NCBI RefSeq assembly: GCF_946481145.1 | Contig: NZ_CAMLMJ010000002.1 | Location: 186,001-250,000, forward strand | Reading direction: 5' to 3' | DNA: 64,000 nt | Source of the DNA: an uncultured Sediminibacterium sp. | GTDB lineage: Bacteria; Bacteroidota; Bacteroidia; Chitinophagales; Chitinophagaceae | In this document: positions 31,692 through 40,859 of the stretch, piece by piece | How the letters are laid out: each line of letters begins with the position of its first letter | How positions within the stretch are numbered: position 1 is the stretch's first letter | Notes under the pieces: generated by a model | Database searches by the model: none | Told to the model about the DNA's origin: nothing | What the model saw: only the letters and a program-made list of their open reading frames with translations | Translations under genes and position numbers: made by a program

Positions 31692-34600
31692 TTATTCTAG
31701 TGTCTTGTAATCTTTGAATAATTTCAACTCAATAGTATCCGCCACTGAACGCAGTGTTTTCCATTTGGTATCAAAAAGTTGATTTGCAATGGTAATCACT
31801 TCGCTGATTTTATCTTCTGCAGCTTTCATTAATCTTTCTTCCTGTTCGCCAGGCATGGTTGATTTACCCATTACATTAGAGCGGGCCTCACTCAGGTAAG
31901 TATTTACAGTTACCTGAGGAATATTTCCATAACCCTGTCTGGTTTGTGGTTTACCATTTAGCATGGTGCGAATATTGGTTAAACCATCTTTAACAGCTTT
32001 TATCGATTTGCGTATGGTATCTGCTTTCTTGGCATCAAGGTTAGGTAAAGCTGTTTCTATTTTATTCATAATAGTTTCAGCATCCACCATTCTGTCGTTC
32101 AAGCTACCTAAACGAATAGCAGAATTATTCAGCCTATCGTTTGCTTTGCGAATCGCATCACGTACTTCTTTCGGAGTTGGTGCATAAGGGTCGTCATTTA
32201 CTACCACCATGGTACTATCGCTCAGGTTTCTTCCTAAACTAAGCACTACTTTATAGGTTCCCGGATCAACTGGCAATCCCGGAGGTTCAGCATTAAATCC
32301 GCCAAAACCACCTCCTGCACCGCCTCTTCCTCCACCGCCGCCGCCGCGACCACCAGCACCACCACCTGTGCGTACACCTTTACCTTCCATTCCCCAATAG
32401 TATTTGTTAAAGCCTGTATCTACTTTGGTGCGCAGTGTTCTTACCAGCTCATTCTTTGCATCATAAATACGTAAGGTTACAGTATCACTGATCCTGTTTT
32501 TACCGGTATCACTGGCTGTTTTGTTAACAAAGAAACTGATAGGTGCTCCGCCTCTTTTGTTTTCACCCTCATAACTACCCCAGATACTATATTCAATACC
32601 AGATGCCAGTTTACGTTTTGCCTGATAAGCTTGTGGTGCCGCGAATGCAGTAAGTTTATTACTAAACAACTGCCCCTTATTTGCAGCCAGTTTGCGCAGT
32701 GGATTGATATCATCGAGGATATAAATAGCACGCCCAAAAGTGGCGATTACCAGATCGGCTTCTCTTTCTTGTATAACCATATCATAGGTTGATACAGATG
32801 GGTATCCATTTTTAAACTGCTGGAAACTGGTACCATAATCAAAGCTGATAAATAGTCCTTGTTCAGTTCCTACAAATATCAGGTTCGGTTCAGTTGGGTC
32901 TTGTATTACACATAAAGTATAACCTATAACTTTTTTCTCATCTACAAGATTTGTCCAGGTTTTACCATAATCAGTTGTTCTGTATAAATAGGGTTTGTTA
33001 TTACCCCTGCGATAATCATTTACTACCACATAAGCTTCACCTGCATTGTGTTTTGATGCACGAATTTGTGGCACCCATGCTCCGGCTGGCATTCCAGGTA
33101 GTTTGCCGCGGAAATTGGTCCAGGTTTTACCTCCATCTCTGGTTAGTTGAATATTTCCATCATCGGTACCAACCCAAATAACACCTCTTTCTTTTGCTGA
33201 TGGTTCGATTGAGATTATCGTGCAATAATTTTCTGCGCCGGTAATATCAACTGATAATCCACCATTGTTACTCTGGTCAATTTTTACACTGTCATTGGTA
33301 GTCAGGTCACCAGAAATTTGTGTCCACGATGCACCTTTATCTGTGCTCATGTTCAGCAACTGACTTCCATAATAAATCGTTTTTTTATCGAAAGGATCCT
33401 GCGCTATTGCAGCATTCCAGTTAAAGCGCTGACGTATACCGCTTGCAGTAGTTGGCGGACGAATGCTCCATCTTTCACCAGTTGCAATATTATAACGGCC
33501 TACGCTACCGCCCTGACTCATACAATACACCCAGTTTGGATCTTCTGCATCGGGCATCACATCGAAACCATCGCCACCAGCAACTCCCTGCCAGAAAGCA
33601 TTACGGATACCGCTTTGTCTCCATACATAGGCCGGACCATGCCAGCTACCATTATCCTGTAAACCACCCATTACATTGTAAGGAATATTATTATCTACAT
33701 TGATGTGGTAGAATTGTCCAAGTGGTAATTTCTCGTCAAACTGCCAGTTTTTACCACGGTCGCGTGTAATGGCAATACCACCATCGTTACCATCGATGAT
33801 AAAGTTGCCATCTTTAGGATGTATCCAGAATGCATGGTGATCAGGATGTATACCTGCATAAGGTATTACTGTTTTGAAAGTTTTACCAGCATCTTCACTT
33901 ACGGTAATAATCTGGTTGATATTATACAACCTGTTTTCATTGGTAGGATCAATAGCAATATCCTGGAAATAAAAAGCACGGTTGGTAACAACAGATGATT
34001 CGCTATTTACAAGCTCCCAGGTATTACCACCATCATCACTTTTATATAAACCATTTTTAGTTGCTTCTACTAAGGCAAAAACACGATTTGGATCATTGCG
34101 TCCAATCGTAATACCGATACGACCATAATCACCGGCTGGTAAACCATGTTCTTTACCCAGTTTGGTCCAGTTTTTACCACCATCAAGTGTCATATAAAAA
34201 CCACTTCCTTTTCCACCTCCCTGTAAGCTCCATGGAGTGCGCTGGTGCTGGTACATATTTACAAACAGCTTATTCGGGTTTGATGGATCCATCACCATAT
34301 CACCCACACCAGATGTTTCATTGGTGTATAATATTTGTTTCCAGGTAGCACCGCCATCGGTTGTTTTATATACACCACGTTCAGGATGTGCCGCAAAGGG
34401 ATTACCAATTACACCTACATAAACCACATCAGGATTGGTTGGATCGATGATGATACGGTGAATATTGCTGGTTTTTTCCAGTCCCATCATTTTCCAGGTT
34501 CTGCCACCATCAATACTTTTATACAAACCTCCACCAAGGCTGATAGAGTTACGGGGGTTACCCTCACCCGTACCTGCCCATACTATACTTGGATTGCTCT

Positions 34601-34886
34601 GTGTTATGGCAACTGCTCCTATATTTAAGATAGGTTGATCATCAAATACAGGACTCCAGCTAGCTCCGCCATTCTCCGTTTTCCATACACCACCACTGGC
34701 AGTACCCAGAAAAATGATGTTTGGATTAGCCCATACAGCATCTATAGCGGTAACACGACCACTCATTCCGGCTGGACCAATACTTCGCGGCTTTAATTCT
34801 TTAAAATGTTTGGAAAGATCTGCCTGCTGGGCAAATGAAACAAGTGCAGTGCCGAAAAGCATTGCACCTAACAGTAGTTTTCTCAT
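31692..34886 (-). CDS. Large secreted beta-propeller protein, VPS10/sortilin-like (BNR repeats)
   Basis: 1064 residues; signal peptide 1-19 (FAQ). Residues ~30-700 are BNR/VPS10-type propeller repeats marked by S/T-x-D-x-G-x-T/S-W asp-boxes: KTENGGASW, KSIDGGRTW, KTTDGGATW, MTLDGGKNW, KSDDGGNTW, STDKGASW, LTRDGGKTW, RTTDYGKTW. A glycine/arginine-rich linker (about 843-866) follows a FlgD-like strand region, and the last ~150 residues are helical. Such proteins are thought to be exported glycan-binding or hydrolase-like scaffolds; function unknown. The Gly-rich linker is a likely flexible hinge. It is divergent from the DUF5690 gene and ends in a strong terminator. Confidence 0.85.
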   Translation of the reverse strand: MRKLLLGAMLFGTALVSFAQQADLSKHFKELKPRSIGPAGMSGRVTAIDAVWANPNIIFLGTASGGVWKTENGGASWSPVFDDQPILNIGAVAITQSNPSIVWAGTGEGNPRNSISLGGGLYKSIDGGRTWKMMGLEKTSNIHRIIIDPTNPDVVYVGVIGNPFAAHPERGVYKTTDGGATWKQILYTNETSGVGDMVMDPSNPNKLFVNMYQHQRTPWSLQGGGKGSGFYMTLDGGKNWTKLGKEHGLPAGDYGRIGITIGRNDPNRVFALVEATKNGLYKSDDGGNTWELVNSESSVVTNRAFYFQDIAIDPTNENRLYNINQIITVSEDAGKTFKTVIPYAGIHPDHHAFWIHPKDGNFIIDGNDGGIAITRDRGKNWQFDEKLPLGQFYHINVDNNIPYNVMGGLQDNGSWHGPAYVWRQSGIRNAFWQGVAGGDGFDVMPDAEDPNWVYCMSQGGSVGRYNIATGERWSIRPPTTASGIRQRFNWNAAIAQDPFDKKTIYYGSQLLNMSTDKGASWTQISGDLTTNDSVKIDQSNNGGLSVDITGAENYCTIISIEPSAKERGVIWVGTDDGNIQLTRDGGKTWTNFRGKLPGMPAGAWVPQIRASKHNAGEAYVVVNDYRRGNNKPYLYRTTDYGKTWTNLVDEKKVIGYTLCVIQDPTEPNLIFVGTEQGLFISFDYGTSFQQFKNGYPSVSTYDMVIQEREADLVIATFGRAIYILDDINPLRKLAANKGQLFSNKLTAFAAPQAYQAKRKLASGIEYSIWGSYEGENKRGGAPISFFVNKTASDTGKNRISDTVTLRIYDAKNELVRTLRTKVDTGFNKYYWGMEGKGVRTGGGAGGRGGGGGGRGGAGGGFGGFNAEPPGLPVDPGTYKVVLSLGRNLSDSTMVVVNDDPYAPTPKEVRDAIRKANDRLNNSAIRLGSLNDRMVDAETIMNKIETALPNLDAKKADTIRKSIKAVKDGLTNIRTMLNGKPQTRQGYGNIPQVTVNTYLSEARSNVMGKSTMPGEQEERLMKAAEDKISEVITIANQLFDTKWKTLRSVADTIELKLFKDYKTLE

Positions 34887-34988
34887 TCAATTGGTTTTTG
34901 GAGTTCGGAATTTCCGAAATGATGGGCAGTCTGCCAAATCTGAAGGATGGGTGGGTAGATTAGCGTCAAAAAGATCGGAAAACAAATT

Positions 34989-35052
34989 CAGTGTATTTCT
35001 GTGCTTTCAGTGCCATTAAAATTTGCCACAGAATACACAGAAAATCACAGAA
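34989..35052. repeat. Inverted repeat of the CACAG family between divergent genes
   Basis: Left CAGTGTATTTCTGTGCTTTC, then AGTGCC; right GCCACAGAATACACAGAAAA, then TCACAG; 19 of 26 arm positions pair. CACAGAA recurs three times on the right. It sits in the divergent promoter region of the beta-propeller and DUF5690 genes, so it may overlap promoters. Confidence 0.55.
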
Positions 35053-35113
35053 TGGATGCTGCTTCACTTTCGGACTTCCCCACTTTCGGTCTATATTTAA
35101 CGAAACATCCATT

Positions 35114-36403
35114 TTGAATAAGAACCGTTTTGTAACCGGCTCACCCATATATGTAGGTATTTATGCAGCACTCGCTGCATTTCTTACTTATACCATGATA
35201 TTCGGTTTCCGTAAATCTTTTACCGTTTGCACATTTGATGGTATGACCGTAGGTAGCCTTAGCTATAAAACAGTTTTAGTGCTTAGCCAGATGATGGGCT
35301 ATCTGATGGCTAAGTTTTATGGCATAAAATTCATCGCTGAATTAAAAAGATTCGGACGCAATAAAATCATCCTGTTATTGGTAGGCATAGCATGGATGGC
35401 ATGGTTGTGTTTTGCATTAATTCCGGCTCCTTATAATATTCCTTTTCTATTCATCAATGGATTTCCTTTAGGTATGCTATGGGGAGTTGTGTTTTCTTAT
35501 GTTGAAGGCAGAAGAAGTACCGATTTCATTGGCGCAGCACTGGCAGTGAGTTTTATATTTTCATCGGGATTTGTGAAATCTGTAGGTGGTTGGTTGATAC
35601 AATGGGGTGTTTCTGAATTCTGGGTTCCCTTTTGTACTGGACTTGTATTTGCATTGCCCCTTTTGTTTTTTATCTACCTGATGGAAAAAATTCCTCCTCC
35701 CGATGAGGCCGATGAGGCTTTGAGAATGAGCCGTATACCCATGAGCGCCGACCAAAGAAAATCTTTTATAAAACAATTTTTACCCGGCATCATAACCTGT
35801 ATTGTGATATATACTTTCGCTACCCTGTTTCGTGATATACGCGATAATTTCAGTGCTGATATGTGGAAGGAAATGGGTTATATAAATCAACCTGCCATCT
35901 TTTCTAAAACAGAAACACCTATCTCGCTAATTGTACTGGTCTTAATCGGTAGCATGGTAATGATTAAGAATAGTTTCAGGGCACTGATGGTTGCACATGT
36001 ATTGATTGCTTTAGGCTTTGTACTGGCAGGCATTAGTACTTGGATGTTTACCAAAGAGATGGTTTCACCGATGTGGTGGATGATTCTTGTAGGACTTGGA
36101 CTTTACATGGTTTATATTCCGTTTAATGCCGTATTCTTCGAAAGAATGATTGCTGCATTCAGGTTTACAGGAAATGTTGGTTTTTTGATTTACCTCGCAG
36201 ATTCTTTTGGTTATCTTGGCAGTGTAAGTGTATTATTAAGCAAGGAAATATTTAAAGTGCAACTTAACTGGGTTACCTTTTTCTCCAATAGTGTGCTGAT
36301 TTTATCTGTGGTTGGCGCATTGATTACTATTTATGCAGCATGGTATTTTTGGAGGAAGTACCATAAAGAAATCAAACATCGAGAACATAAGTTATCCTTG
36401 TAA
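35114..36403 (+). CDS. DUF5690 family membrane protein (MFS-like)
   Basis: About 429 residues with eleven or twelve hydrophobic helices (for example GIYAALAAFLTYTMIFGFRKS, VLVLSQMMGYLMAKFYGIKF, NKIILLLVGIAWMAWLCF, ISLIVLVLIGSMVMIK). It resembles the DUF5690 group of Bacteroidota, distantly MFS-like; substrate unknown. No ATG fits: the start is probably TTG at 35114 (LNKNRFVTGSP), just after an ATT. It lies 10 bp before the start of the Tat-exported threonine-aldolase-like gene, suggesting joint expression. Confidence 0.75.
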   Translation: MNKNRFVTGSPIYVGIYAALAAFLTYTMIFGFRKSFTVCTFDGMTVGSLSYKTVLVLSQMMGYLMAKFYGIKFIAELKRFGRNKIILLLVGIAWMAWLCFALIPAPYNIPFLFINGFPLGMLWGVVFSYVEGRRSTDFIGAALAVSFIFSSGFVKSVGGWLIQWGVSEFWVPFCTGLVFALPLLFFIYLMEKIPPPDEADEALRMSRIPMSADQRKSFIKQFLPGIITCIVIYTFATLFRDIRDNFSADMWKEMGYINQPAIFSKTETPISLIVLVLIGSMVMIKNSFRALMVAHVLIALGFVLAGISTWMFTKEMVSPMWWMILVGLGLYMVYIPFNAVFFERMIAAFRFTGNVGFLIYLADSFGYLGSVSVLLSKEIFKVQLNWVTFFSNSVLILSVVGALITIYAAWYFWRKYHKEIKHREHKLSL

Positions 36404-36413
36404 AAACCCTACT

Positions 36414-37601
36414 ATGTCTAATATCAACAGAAGAAATTTTTTACGTAGTTCAGGTAGCATTGCCATTCCAGCAGTATTACCATTTTCTGGTTTGCTTGCG
36501 AATAGCAATCAGCAGGAAAGTGATTTACCTGCAAAACCTTTGGTTAAGTTTTTTGGAGATGGTGAAATGTATGAACCATCGGATTATATACGTGTGTTGG
36601 CAGAAGCGGATAAAACAGTTGCCATCGCTAAAGACCGTTATGGTGTAGGAGGTGTAGTAGAAGCACTGGAGAAAAATTTCGCTGCGCTTACCGGAAAAGA
36701 AAAAGCCATTTTCATGCCTAGCGGAACCATGGCCAACCAACTTGCTATTGCTGTTCTAAGCGGACAAAAAAGCAAGGTTTTTGTGCAGGAGGTAAGTCAT
36801 GTTTACCGCGATGAAGCTGATGCCGGGCAAACGGTTTTTCAAAAAAGGTTAATGCCTTTGGCTAAAAATGAAACTTATTTTACAGCCGCACAATTGGAAA
36901 CAGCTATTCGTGAAATGGGAAACGAAGAAGCTTTTAACACAGGCATTGGTGCTGTTTCAATTGAAAATCCGGTAAGAAGAACGGATGGTGGACTTGTACC
37001 GCTGGATGAAATAAAAAAGATCAGGGCCTATTGCCAGCAGCAAAAAATTCCTATGCACCTGGATGGTGCGAGGTTGTATGTCGCCTCTGCATGGTCTGGT
37101 GTTTCTATTAAAGAGTACAGCAGTTATTTCGATACAGTATATATCTCCTTATATAAATACCTGGGCGCAAGTGGTGGTGCTATTCTTTGTGGAGATGCTG
37201 CCGTGATTGATCAGATGGTGCACCTTATTAAAATACATGGTGGGTCTATGTATGGCAACTGGACCAATGCCGCCATGGCTCTTCACCGGATGGAGGGGGC
37301 AGAAAAGAGATTTAAGGACGCTAAATTAACTGCTGAAAAACTATTTGGCGCATTAACTAAAACCGGAAAATTTACCATAGAACCTTTAACTGGTGGCACC
37401 AATATTTACCGACTAACACTGGCTAAAAATATTGATGGGAAAAACTTTCAAACCAAACTAAACCAACAGTTCAATATCCGTTTACCCAGACCCGATACCA
37501 ATAACCAATCATTGATCAGCATTAATGAAACCATCCTTTACCAATCTGTAGATGCATTGGCTGAGGCTTTTGTAAAGGCGACCATAGTCGATAGACCATA
37601 G
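36414..37601 (+). CDS. Threonine-aldolase/beta-eliminating-lyase family protein with a Tat signal
   Basis: 395 residues from the ATG at 36414. The N-terminus carries a twin-arginine signal (INRRNFLRSSGS, then a hydrophobic AIPAVLPFSGLLA), unusual for this cytoplasmic enzyme family. The PLP-fold pieces are intact: FMPSGTMANQLAI, SIENPVRRTDGGLVP, MHLDGARLYVA, and the Schiff-base lysine in ISLYKYLGASGGAI (Lys248). It may cleave threonine-like beta-hydroxy amino acids outside the cytoplasm, folded with its cofactor before export. The last codons (IVDRP) and the stop lie in the repeat at 37587. DUF5690 gene is 10 bp upstream. Confidence 0.85.
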   Translation: MSNINRRNFLRSSGSIAIPAVLPFSGLLANSNQQESDLPAKPLVKFFGDGEMYEPSDYIRVLAEADKTVAIAKDRYGVGGVVEALEKNFAALTGKEKAIFMPSGTMANQLAIAVLSGQKSKVFVQEVSHVYRDEADAGQTVFQKRLMPLAKNETYFTAAQLETAIREMGNEEAFNTGIGAVSIENPVRRTDGGLVPLDEIKKIRAYCQQQKIPMHLDGARLYVASAWSGVSIKEYSSYFDTVYISLYKYLGASGGAILCGDAAVIDQMVHLIKIHGGSMYGNWTNAAMALHRMEGAEKRFKDAKLTAEKLFGALTKTGKFTIEPLTGGTNIYRLTLAKNIDGKNFQTKLNQQFNIRLPRPDTNNQSLISINETILYQSVDALAEAFVKATIVDRP

Positions 37602-37624
37602 ACCATGGACTATGGTCTATCGAC
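37587..37624. repeat. 38-bp near-perfect palindrome of GACCATA/GACTATG heptamers
   Basis: GTCGATA GACCATA GACCATG GACTATG GTCTATC GAC reads in 7-base steps and is also a palindrome broken at only two mirrored positions, with CCATGG at its centre. It encodes the last codons and TAG stop of the threonine-aldolase-like gene. It lies in the 26-bp gap facing msrB (convergent), where it can end both transcripts. Word family shared with 60188. Confidence 0.85.
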
Positions 37625-37627
37625 TTA

Positions 37628-38191
37628 TTACCCCTTCTTCCCTGCCTCGTATTTCTTCTTTGCCTCTTCTGCTTTTTCAAAGTCGAGCACTACACCATTG
37701 ATACAATAACGTAAACCAGTTGGTGGTGGACCATCTTCAAAAACATGGCCTAAATGGCTTTTACATCTGCCGCACTGTACTTCGGTTCTTACCATTCCAT
37801 GGGTATTATCCGGAAGGTATATTATGGAACTTTTGGTAATCGGTTGATAGAAACTTGGCCATCCGCATCCACTATCGAATTTGGTATCGCTTTTAAATAA
37901 TGCGTTGCCACAAACCGCACAATAATAAGTACCGATTTCCTTAAAATTCTCAAACTTGCTTGTATAAGGACGTTCTGTTCCTTTTTCCCTGGCTATATAG
38001 TATACCTCTGGTGAAAGTATTTTTCTCCATTCTTCGTCTTTCAAAATCACTTTAGATTTATCGGTCCGGGAATAAGCCGGGTTATTATTTTTTTGTGTAG
38101 TGTCCATTTTTTGCTGTTTCTCCTGGTTATTTTGTGAATAACAACCCTGTGCAATGAATGTTGTCAGGACTATTACCGCTAAAAATTTCAT
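37628..38191 (-). CDS. msrB: Peptide-methionine (R)-S-oxide reductase, lipoprotein form
   Basis: 187 residues from the ATG at 38191. Signal and lipobox (FIAQGC, Cys17) indicate attachment to the envelope. The MsrB domain has zinc cysteines CAVC (91, 94) and CGRC (140, 143), the SGCGWPSFYQP substrate segment, GHVFEDGPPPTGLRYCING with catalytic Cys163. It repairs oxidised methionine in envelope proteins. Only MsrB activity is present; no MsrA is fused. Convergent with the threonine-aldolase-like gene across the palindrome at 37587. Confidence 0.93.
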   Translation of the reverse strand: MKFLAVIVLTTFIAQGCYSQNNQEKQQKMDTTQKNNNPAYSRTDKSKVILKDEEWRKILSPEVYYIAREKGTERPYTSKFENFKEIGTYYCAVCGNALFKSDTKFDSGCGWPSFYQPITKSSIIYLPDNTHGMVRTEVQCGRCKSHLGHVFEDGPPPTGLRYCINGVVLDFEKAEEAKKKYEAGKKG

Positions 38192-38337
38192 ATAATAAAT
38201 TGTTTTATACATTAATTTTGTCTTGTTGCGCTTATAAAATGCCCCTTAAATACAGACGAACACTTGTTTTTTTCCTTACGAATCTGTTTTATTCAATGTT
38301 TTAATGGTTTGTTAAATGATTTTTAAGGGTTTGGGCT

Positions 38338-38345
38338 TATATTTG
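38338..38345 (+). promoter_or_regulatory. Candidate -7 promoter box (TATATTTG) for adk
   Basis: Exact match to TAnnTTTG, 25 bp before the adk start. A TTTG at 38308-38311 could be the -33 element but the 26-bp spacing is long. Confidence 0.45.
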
Positions 38346-38370
38346 TAGTTCACGCAAGGTTAGTTTGTAC

Positions 38371-38949
38371 ATGTTTAATATTATTCTGTTTGGACCTCCC
38401 GGTAGCGGAAAAGGCACACAAAGTGAGAAACTGATTGCAACTTACGGATTAAAGCACTTATCTACCGGCGATTTATTACGTTCTGAAATTGCAGCCCAAA
38501 CACCACTTGGGATGGAAGCCAAAGCTATTATGGACAAAGGCCAACTTGTTCCGGATGAGGTTGTGGTTGGGATGATCAGTTCAGCATTAGAACAAAATCC
38601 ACAGGCAAAAGGTTTTCTTTTCGACGGATTTCCCCGTACAGAGGCCCAAAGTATTGCGCTGGATAAGCTGCTAAAACTTAAAAATACGGAAATAGGTGTG
38701 GTACTTGCATTGGATGTTAGCGAGGAAGAACTGGTTAAGCGCCTGCTTAACCGTGGTAAAACCAGCGGCCGCAGTGATGATACGAATGAAACCGTTATAC
38801 GTGCAAGAATTACTGAATATCACCAGAAAACCACTGTAGTAGCCAACTATTACGCAGGTTTTGATAAAGTGGTGCATATTAAAGGGGAAGGAACGGTTGA
38901 TGAAATATTTTCATTACTACGCAGCGAGATAGACCAAAGAATGTCTTAA
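38371..38949 (+). CDS. adk: Adenylate kinase
   Basis: 192 residues from the ATG at 38371 (an in-frame TTG precedes it by two codons). P-loop GPPGSGKGT at 7-15, AMP-binding STGDLLR, the DGFPRT motif at about 88-93, and a short lid (NRGKTSGRSDDTNETV), the compact type without zinc cysteines. It interconverts ATP+AMP and 2 ADP in the cytoplasm. Ends 36 bp before a strong terminator. Its upstream -7 box suggests it is transcribed alone. Confidence 0.96.
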   Translation: MFNIILFGPPGSGKGTQSEKLIATYGLKHLSTGDLLRSEIAAQTPLGMEAKAIMDKGQLVPDEVVVGMISSALEQNPQAKGFLFDGFPRTEAQSIALDKLLKLKNTEIGVVLALDVSEEELVKRLLNRGKTSGRSDDTNETVIRARITEYHQKTTVVANYYAGFDKVVHIKGEGTVDEIFSLLRSEIDQRMS

Positions 38950-38984
38950 TTATATAAGAGTTTAACAACCAACAACCAACTGCG

Positions 38985-39016
38985 ATCCCGTCATTTCAAC
39001 ATGACGGGATTTTTTT
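38985..39016 (+). terminator. Rho-independent terminator of adk
   Basis: ATCCCGTCAT/ATGACGGGAT, a perfect 10-bp stem with a 6-base loop, then seven T. Confidence 0.95.
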
Positions 39017-39074
39017 ATCTATCAATGCCCTGTTAAAGCTTTGGCTGATTTGTTTACCCTTTAGCTATCAATTG

Positions 39075-39082
39075 TACTTTTG
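39075..39082 (+). promoter_or_regulatory. Candidate promoter (TACTTTTG) for the L,D-transpeptidase gene
   Basis: Exact TAnnTTTG box with TTTG at 39049-39052, 22 bp upstream, as a -33 element. Start codon 34 bp downstream. Confidence 0.55.
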
Positions 39083-39116
39083 CCCTCCCCCAATGTGTTA
39101 AGGGATAAATGTGCGT

Positions 39117-39848
39117 ATGGTAATATTTCAAAAAAGAAGGCTTTTTCTCGGTGGCATCAGTCTGTTGCTGCTTTGTCTTGTATTTGGCTTAACCGCTTTC
39201 TCTGAAAAAAAGAACAATACAGCAATCGTATTAAACAGCCGGTCCGATTCTTCTCATAATGAAACACTGGATCTTTACGAAAACCTGGACCTGGAAAAAA
39301 TGGGGCTTTCGCGTGAAGCATTTTTATACGCACTTAAGGGGTATAAACATTTACAGAAAACCGGAAAGCTTTTCAATGATGCGGTAATTTCTGTAATTGA
39401 TTTCAGCCTTCCTTCCACACAAAAGCGCTTTTTTGTTATTGACCTGGAAAACGATAAGCTACTCTTTCATACCTATGTTTCCCACGGAAAAAATTCCGGA
39501 AAGCTGATGGCTAAAAATTTTTCCAATAAAAGCAGCAGCTACCAAAGCAGTTTAGGATTATACACAACCGGATCTACCTATTTTGGCAAACATGGTTATT
39601 CATTACGACTGATTGGAATGGAAAAAGGAATCAATGACCAGGCCATGAAAAGGGGTATCGTAATACACAGTGCAGACTACGCTTCTGAAACATTTGCCAT
39701 TCAGCAGGGTTATCTGGGAAGAAGTCAGGGTTGTCCCGCCATACCGGAAGAGGTTCATAAAGCACTTATTGAAACCATCGAAAACAAGTCCTGTCTCTTC
39801 ATTTATTCCCCGGTCAAAGTTTATTCAAAACTGTCTAAGTTAATTTGA
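39117..39848 (+). CDS. Murein L,D-transpeptidase catalytic domain family protein
   Basis: 243 residues from the ATG at 39117 (a GTG two codons earlier is possible). A hydrophobic segment (about 9-28) is either an uncleaved anchor or signal peptide. The C-terminal catalytic part has the YkuD-like pattern: RGIVIHSADY (His184) and GRSQGCPAI with catalytic Cys206. It is expected to cross-link or anchor peptidoglycan stems in the periplasm. The family (Pfam PF13645) is shared with many Bacteroidota proteins of unspecified substrate. The gene has its own good promoter box. Confidence 0.88.
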   Translation: MVIFQKRRLFLGGISLLLLCLVFGLTAFSEKKNNTAIVLNSRSDSSHNETLDLYENLDLEKMGLSREAFLYALKGYKHLQKTGKLFNDAVISVIDFSLPSTQKRFFVIDLENDKLLFHTYVSHGKNSGKLMAKNFSNKSSSYQSSLGLYTTGSTYFGKHGYSLRLIGMEKGINDQAMKRGIVIHSADYASETFAIQQGYLGRSQGCPAIPEEVHKALIETIENKSCLFIYSPVKVYSKLSKLI

Positions 39849-39919
39849 TCCTTCCTAATAACCGAACATCATATTTTAACAAGTTTTTGCCCTTGCCAAC
39901 TGTCTACCTTTAGTTTAAG

Positions 39920-40804
39920 GTGCAACACGTAGAATTTTTTCATACAGAACATTTCAACCAAAACTATCAACGCCTGAAAGCGGATGATGCTATTTCCTAT
40001 TTCATCGATTTTTTCTGGGAAACCAGTTTTGATGATTTATGGGATCAGTTTCCCAAAGGTTTTTCCGACGCGTTATTTCCGAATACGGGATATACTTACC
40101 TGCTAAACCTCGGAACTCCTTTTGTAATGCAGGTGGGTGATAAGAAATTTGAAATGAAAACCGATGGTTTCCTTCCCAGACATCGGGCAATTGAATGCTT
40201 TCATCAGCCAGGAAATAAACTATTTGGTATTAAATTCAAGATTTCGCCGGTTATCTTCGAAAAGAAAATAAACTTCTCTGAATACAGGGAATATATTTTT
40301 CCGCTTAGCTACCTGATGGATGCAGGTATTATAGCCAAAGTAAAAAAAGCGCAAAACTTTGAAGAGCGAGTAGCTATTCTTACAGCATATTTTAAAAATA
40401 TTATTGAACAATATTCGGGGTCGCTTAAACCTATTCAGATTGTTTCTGAAATTCTGGCGCATTGCGAAACCAAACGTGACTTTATTACACCCGTAGAAGA
40501 TTTTGCCAAACAATATGGAATTTCATCCAGAACCCTTCAACGCTATTTTGAAACCGCAACAAGTATCAGTACAAAAACTGCCATACAAATCATGCGCATA
40601 CGAAAAGCTACTGAACACCTGGTAAACGATCCAGCGAGTTTTAAAAGTGCTGACTATGGTTATTACGACCATAGCCATTTTTACAAACACTTGAGAAGCT
40701 TTCTGCAAAAAAATACACTCAAAAAATTACAGCCACACCTGAAATTACTGGAAAAGCTTCATGGTAAACATAGGAGTGAATTGTCAATGGTGAATGGTCA
40801 ATAG
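39920..40804 (+). CDS. AraC-type helix-turn-helix regulator
   Basis: 294 residues. The C-terminal AraC/XylS domain (about 195-280) contains VEDFAKQYGISSRTLQRYFETAT as the first helix-turn-helix and SADYGYYDHSHFYKHLRSF as the second. The N-terminal part has the cupin-like pattern of DUF6597-type sensors (QVGDKKFEMKTDGFLPRHRAIEC). The inducer is unknown. The start is GTG at 39920. The last nine residues (RSELSMVNGQ region) and stop fall in a repeat arm (40776-40802). It probably regulates the outer-membrane receptor gene next door, but the two are convergent, which weakens this. Confidence 0.85.
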   Translation: MQHVEFFHTEHFNQNYQRLKADDAISYFIDFFWETSFDDLWDQFPKGFSDALFPNTGYTYLLNLGTPFVMQVGDKKFEMKTDGFLPRHRAIECFHQPGNKLFGIKFKISPVIFEKKINFSEYREYIFPLSYLMDAGIIAKVKKAQNFEERVAILTAYFKNIIEQYSGSLKPIQIVSEILAHCETKRDFITPVEDFAKQYGISSRTLQRYFETATSISTKTAIQIMRIRKATEHLVNDPASFKSADYGYYDHSHFYKHLRSFLQKNTLKKLQPHLKLLEKLHGKHRSELSMVNGQ

Positions 40805-40855
40805 GAGTGGTTAATCATTCACAATTAAATTGACCATTCACCATTGACAATTCAC
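40776..40855. repeat. 80-bp inverted repeat of GTGAATG/GTCAATG heptamers
   Basis: Left arm 40776-40802 (GTGAATT GTCAATG GTGAATG GTCAAT) and right arm 40829-40855 pair perfectly over 27 bp around a 26-base loop. The left arm encodes the AraC gene's last codons and stop. It fills the gap to the convergent receptor gene, so it may terminate both. Same word family as 16326 and 19249, but not identical. Confidence 0.92.
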
Positions 40856-40859
40856 ATCG

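Noticed and set aside
31692..34886. Glycine-rich linker of the propeller protein as a frameshift or assembly error
   Set aside because: The frame stays open on both sides and asp-box repeats continue in register upstream; a flexible linker is simpler.
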